The position numbers and the translations under genes are program-made. From positions 1-15,806 of the forward strand of contig CAXDOZ010000051.1 of the NCBI GenBank assembly GCA_963991145.1: DNA of 15,806 bases. The letters are read 5' to 3'. The notes beneath the pieces were generated by a model. It did not search any database. It saw only the letters and a program-made list of their open reading frames with translations, and was not told the origin of the DNA. Shown one piece after another: positions 13,834 to 15,806 of this stretch; position 1 is the stretch's first letter, and each line of letters begins with the position of its first letter. The stretch is from CAXDOZ01 sp963991145 (GTDB taxonomy: Bacteria > Bacteroidota > Bacteroidia > Chitinophagales > JABDMM01).

Positions 13834-14715
13834 ATGCGCAAATTGCTCATCACCGGAAGCGGTGGGTTTTTAGGTTGGAATCTTTGTTCAGAAGCTGCAG
13901 CTGAATATGACCTTCACGGTATCTATAGAAGTGTTCCTTCAGGAGTCGAGGGAGTTCAGGAAACTCAATTGGATCTAATCGACCTTAAAGAATTAGAGCA
14001 ATTTATTATCGGCCTACGGCCGGATGCCATCATTCATACCGCTGCATTCTCCAATAACAATGCATTGCAGTCACAGCCGGAAGCGGGCAAGGCCATAAAT
14101 ATTGATGTAAGTAAACGATTAGCTCAGCTCAGCAGAGAGCTCAACTTTCAGCTTGTATTCACATCTACAGATCTGGTATTTGACGGTAAGAAAGGAATGT
14201 ACACTGAAGAAGATGATGTAAACCCGATCAGTTTTTACGGAGAGCAAAAAGTACAGGCAGAAGAGGCTATCCTCTCTGAAAACCCCAAAGCTTGTGTTTG
14301 CCGAATGCCATTGATGCTGGGAGCTACGGGAACAAAGAATGCCTCTTTCCTTCAAAACTTTCTTGAGCGAACAGCAAAAGGAGAAGCATATCCACTCTTT
14401 ACCGATGAATATAGAACACCAATTGGAGCCAGATCTGCGGCACGGGCTTTGATATTAGCTGCTGGAGATAAGTGGAGTGGAGTCTATCATCTTGGCGGTA
14501 CGGAGAGGATGAATAGAAATGAAATGGGCGAGCTGTTTATCAGGGCTTTAGATCTTGAGAATGTAAAGTTAAAACCCTGTACCCATGATGATGTTAAGTT
14601 AGCAGCGCCCAGACAAAAGAATGCTACTTTAAATTCAGATAAAGCAAAAAAATTAGGTTTCAACCCACTTTCACTTGAGCCTGAAATTAAAAAATGGAAA
14701 AATCAAATCTTATGA
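13834..14715 (+). CDS. RmlD-like NAD(P)-dependent sugar-nucleotide reductase (extended SDR)
   Basis: The 293-residue protein is an extended short-chain dehydrogenase/reductase of the RmlD substrate-binding type. It has the nucleotide-binding ITGSGGFLG (6-14), DLIDLKELEQFI for the start of the next helix, IIHTAAFSNN (66-75), FTSTDLVFDGKKG with the catalytic Ser/Thr at 110-112, and YGEQK with Tyr135 and Lys139. The length and the TDLVFDG motif are typical of dTDP-4-dehydrorhamnose reductases and their relatives. No rmlA, rmlB or rmlC gene is nearby, so the substrate is unknown; a role in dTDP-rhamnose synthesis is only one possibility. It is coupled through an ATGA overlap to the exported phosphodiesterase-like gene downstream. 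Confidence 0.88.
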   Translation: MRKLLITGSGGFLGWNLCSEAAAEYDLHGIYRSVPSGVEGVQETQLDLIDLKELEQFIIGLRPDAIIHTAAFSNNNALQSQPEAGKAINIDVSKRLAQLSRELNFQLVFTSTDLVFDGKKGMYTEEDDVNPISFYGEQKVQAEEAILSENPKACVCRMPLMLGATGTKNASFLQNFLERTAKGEAYPLFTDEYRTPIGARSAARALILAAGDKWSGVYHLGGTERMNRNEMGELFIRALDLENVKLKPCTHDDVKLAAPRQKNATLNSDKAKKLGFNPLSLEPEIKKWKNQIL

Positions 14716-15752
14716 GATCCTACTCGATTATTTTAATTCTGATCCTTACCACTTCATCATTATTTGCTGGAGACGTTTCAAAAAAGTGCTTGAATGAGGC
14801 TCCGCTTAGAGTCGCATTCTACAATGTTGAAAATCTATTTGACACGCTCGATACTGAAGGAAAGAACGATGAAGAGTACCTGCCCACATCAGAAAAGGAA
14901 TGGGGAACTGAACGCTACGGCATCAAGATGGATAATCTTAGCAAAGTCGTAAACACCATGATGGAAGGCAGTACGCCGGTTTTCCTTGGTGTATGCGAAG
15001 TGGAAAATGAAGCAGTAGTGGTCGATCTGGCAAGTCGATTAAATGGACTAAACAAGGTAGCTCACGTAGAATCGCCTGATAAGAGAGGAATTGACAATGC
15101 CCTGATCTACAACTCCAATTTTTTCAAAGTTTCATCAGTAGAGGGATTAACAGTTCCATTTGAAGGAGAGGATTACTTTACCAGAGACATCCTTCACGTT
15201 CAGGGTAAGCTATGTGGAATGAAAAATCCTGTTCATATTTTTGTAAATCATTGGCCTAGCAGAAGAGGCGGACAGGAAGAAAGTAATTTTCGCAGGGTTA
15301 AGGCAGCATCTGTTCTAGATGCGAAACTTGATGAGATCCAGTCTTCAGATGAGGATCCAATCTTCATAATAATGGGTGATTTCAATGATGAGCCGGAAAA
15401 TGAATCGCTCGCTGATATCCTTGGAGCAATGCCAGTTTCAAAACCAGATAACTATTATCCATCAGCCAGGATAAACTTGAGTGCGAATAGAGATTCTGAA
15501 ACCGAGGGTTCCCACAATTACAAAGGTGATTGGGGTCAGCTCGACCAGATCATTGTAAGTGGCAATTTACTAATCGACAAAGCTCCTCTAACTGTCAAAG
15601 ACCACGATGCCCACAACTTCAAACAGGAATGGATGCTTTACTTCCCAAAGAATTCAGATGAGGGCGTTCCTAGCAGAAGCTATGGTGGGCCGAACTGGTA
15701 TGGAGGATACTCGGATCACTTGCCAGTTTACTTTGATCTGGTGGCACCTTAG
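14712..15752 (+). CDS. Exported endonuclease/exonuclease/phosphatase (EEP) family protein
   Basis: From ATG 14712 the protein has 346 residues. It starts with a hydrophobic signal peptide (about 1-20, SIILILILTTSSLFAG) and continues into an EEP fold with the expected catalytic motifs: FYNVENLFD with Asn38, VCEVEN with Glu96, NHWPSRRGG with His180, MGDFNDEP with Asp223 and Asn225, WGQLDQI, and YSDHLP with Asp335 and His336. EEP enzymes cleave phosphodiester or phosphomonoester bonds in nucleic acids or lipids; here an extracytoplasmic nuclease is likely. There is no T9SS sorting domain, so it is probably periplasmic or lipid-independent. An earlier in-frame ATG exists at 14694, but 14712 gives an ATGA overlap with the preceding stop and a compact signal peptide. 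An octamer array starts directly after the stop codon. Confidence 0.9.
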   Translation: MRSYSIILILILTTSSLFAGDVSKKCLNEAPLRVAFYNVENLFDTLDTEGKNDEEYLPTSEKEWGTERYGIKMDNLSKVVNTMMEGSTPVFLGVCEVENEAVVVDLASRLNGLNKVAHVESPDKRGIDNALIYNSNFFKVSSVEGLTVPFEGEDYFTRDILHVQGKLCGMKNPVHIFVNHWPSRRGGQEESNFRRVKAASVLDAKLDEIQSSDEDPIFIIMGDFNDEPENESLADILGAMPVSKPDNYYPSARINLSANRDSETEGSHNYKGDWGQLDQIIVSGNLLIDKAPLTVKDHDAHNFKQEWMLYFPKNSDEGVPSRSYGGPNWYGGYSDHLPVYFDLVAP

Positions 15753-15776
15753 GCAAATGGGCAAATGGGCAAAATT
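15753..15776 (+). repeat. Octamer array D: three units with exact 8-base period
   Basis: The units are GCAAATGG, GCAAATGG and GCAAAATT, beginning at the first base after the TAG stop of the EEP-family gene. It shares the 8-base period and general unit form (GNNAATNN) with arrays A, B and C. Confidence 0.65.
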
Positions 15777-15806
15777 AATCTCCGTGATTTTTGTATTTTT
15801 TCTTTG

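Noticed and set aside
14010..14023. CGGCC-TA-CGGCCG palindrome inside the RmlD-like gene
   Set aside because: It lies within conserved coding sequence and similar GGCC-rich words occur in other genes here; no sign of function.
14694..14711. Longer N-terminus for the EEP-family protein starting at 14694
   Set aside because: It adds only MEKSNL before the signal peptide; ATG 14712 forms the tighter ATGA junction. The choice does not change the function call, and either start would still be exported.

Overview
The window looks like a chromosomal segment of a member of the Bacteroidota, most likely a marine-type flavobacterium. The reasons are: two secreted proteins ending in type IX secretion system (T9SS) type A sorting domains; candidate promoters of the Bacteroidota -7 type (TAnnTTTG); few Shine-Dalgarno sequences; and an ExbB/ExbD cluster with duplicated ExbD. 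The taxonomic call is inference from content, not from a search. I see no transposase, integrase, phage gene or CRISPR array.

Layout. (1) 1-1818, plus strand: the tail of a membrane protein, then purS (purine synthesis), rsmI (16S rRNA methyltransferase) and an inositol-monophosphatase-family phosphatase, packed with overlaps or very short gaps. A hairpin at 1821-1851 separates them from the next block. (2) 1873-4585, minus strand: a tRNA-Ser(GGA), then an ExbB/TolQ-like motor protein with a signal peptide and an acidic N-terminal segment, an unrecognised multi-pass membrane protein, and two ExbD-like proteins. (3) 4744-6932, minus strand: a helical protein of unknown function coupled by an ATGA overlap to a TatD-family nuclease. 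(4) 7151-11126, plus strand: two exported T9SS cargo proteins. One has dockerin-like calcium loops and a probable cohesin-like domain. The other has five cysteine-bearing PKD repeats joined by glycine-rich linkers. They end at a strong terminator at 11190-11222. (5) 11221-11838, minus strand: a NodB-type polysaccharide deacetylase with a GTG start. (6) 11839-12246: a 408-base gene-free region full of short repeats and hairpins. (7) 12247-15752, plus strand: lpd (dihydrolipoyl dehydrogenase), then an RmlD-like reductase coupled by an ATGA overlap to an exported endonuclease/exonuclease/phosphatase-family enzyme.

Most genes are ordinary core genes or standard Bacteroidota surface genes. The most unusual signal is non-coding. 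Four short intergenic arrays (11847-11878, 12109-12140, 13666-13750, 15753-15776) each have an exact 8-base period, but each uses a different unit, roughly GNNAATNN. All lie in the right-hand 4 kb, at or near gene ends. One contains a 14-base perfect inverted repeat. Between two of them lies a region of nested inverted repeats (11877-12050) that could be a REP/MITE-like element or a structured RNA. I do not know a named family that these octamer arrays belong to.
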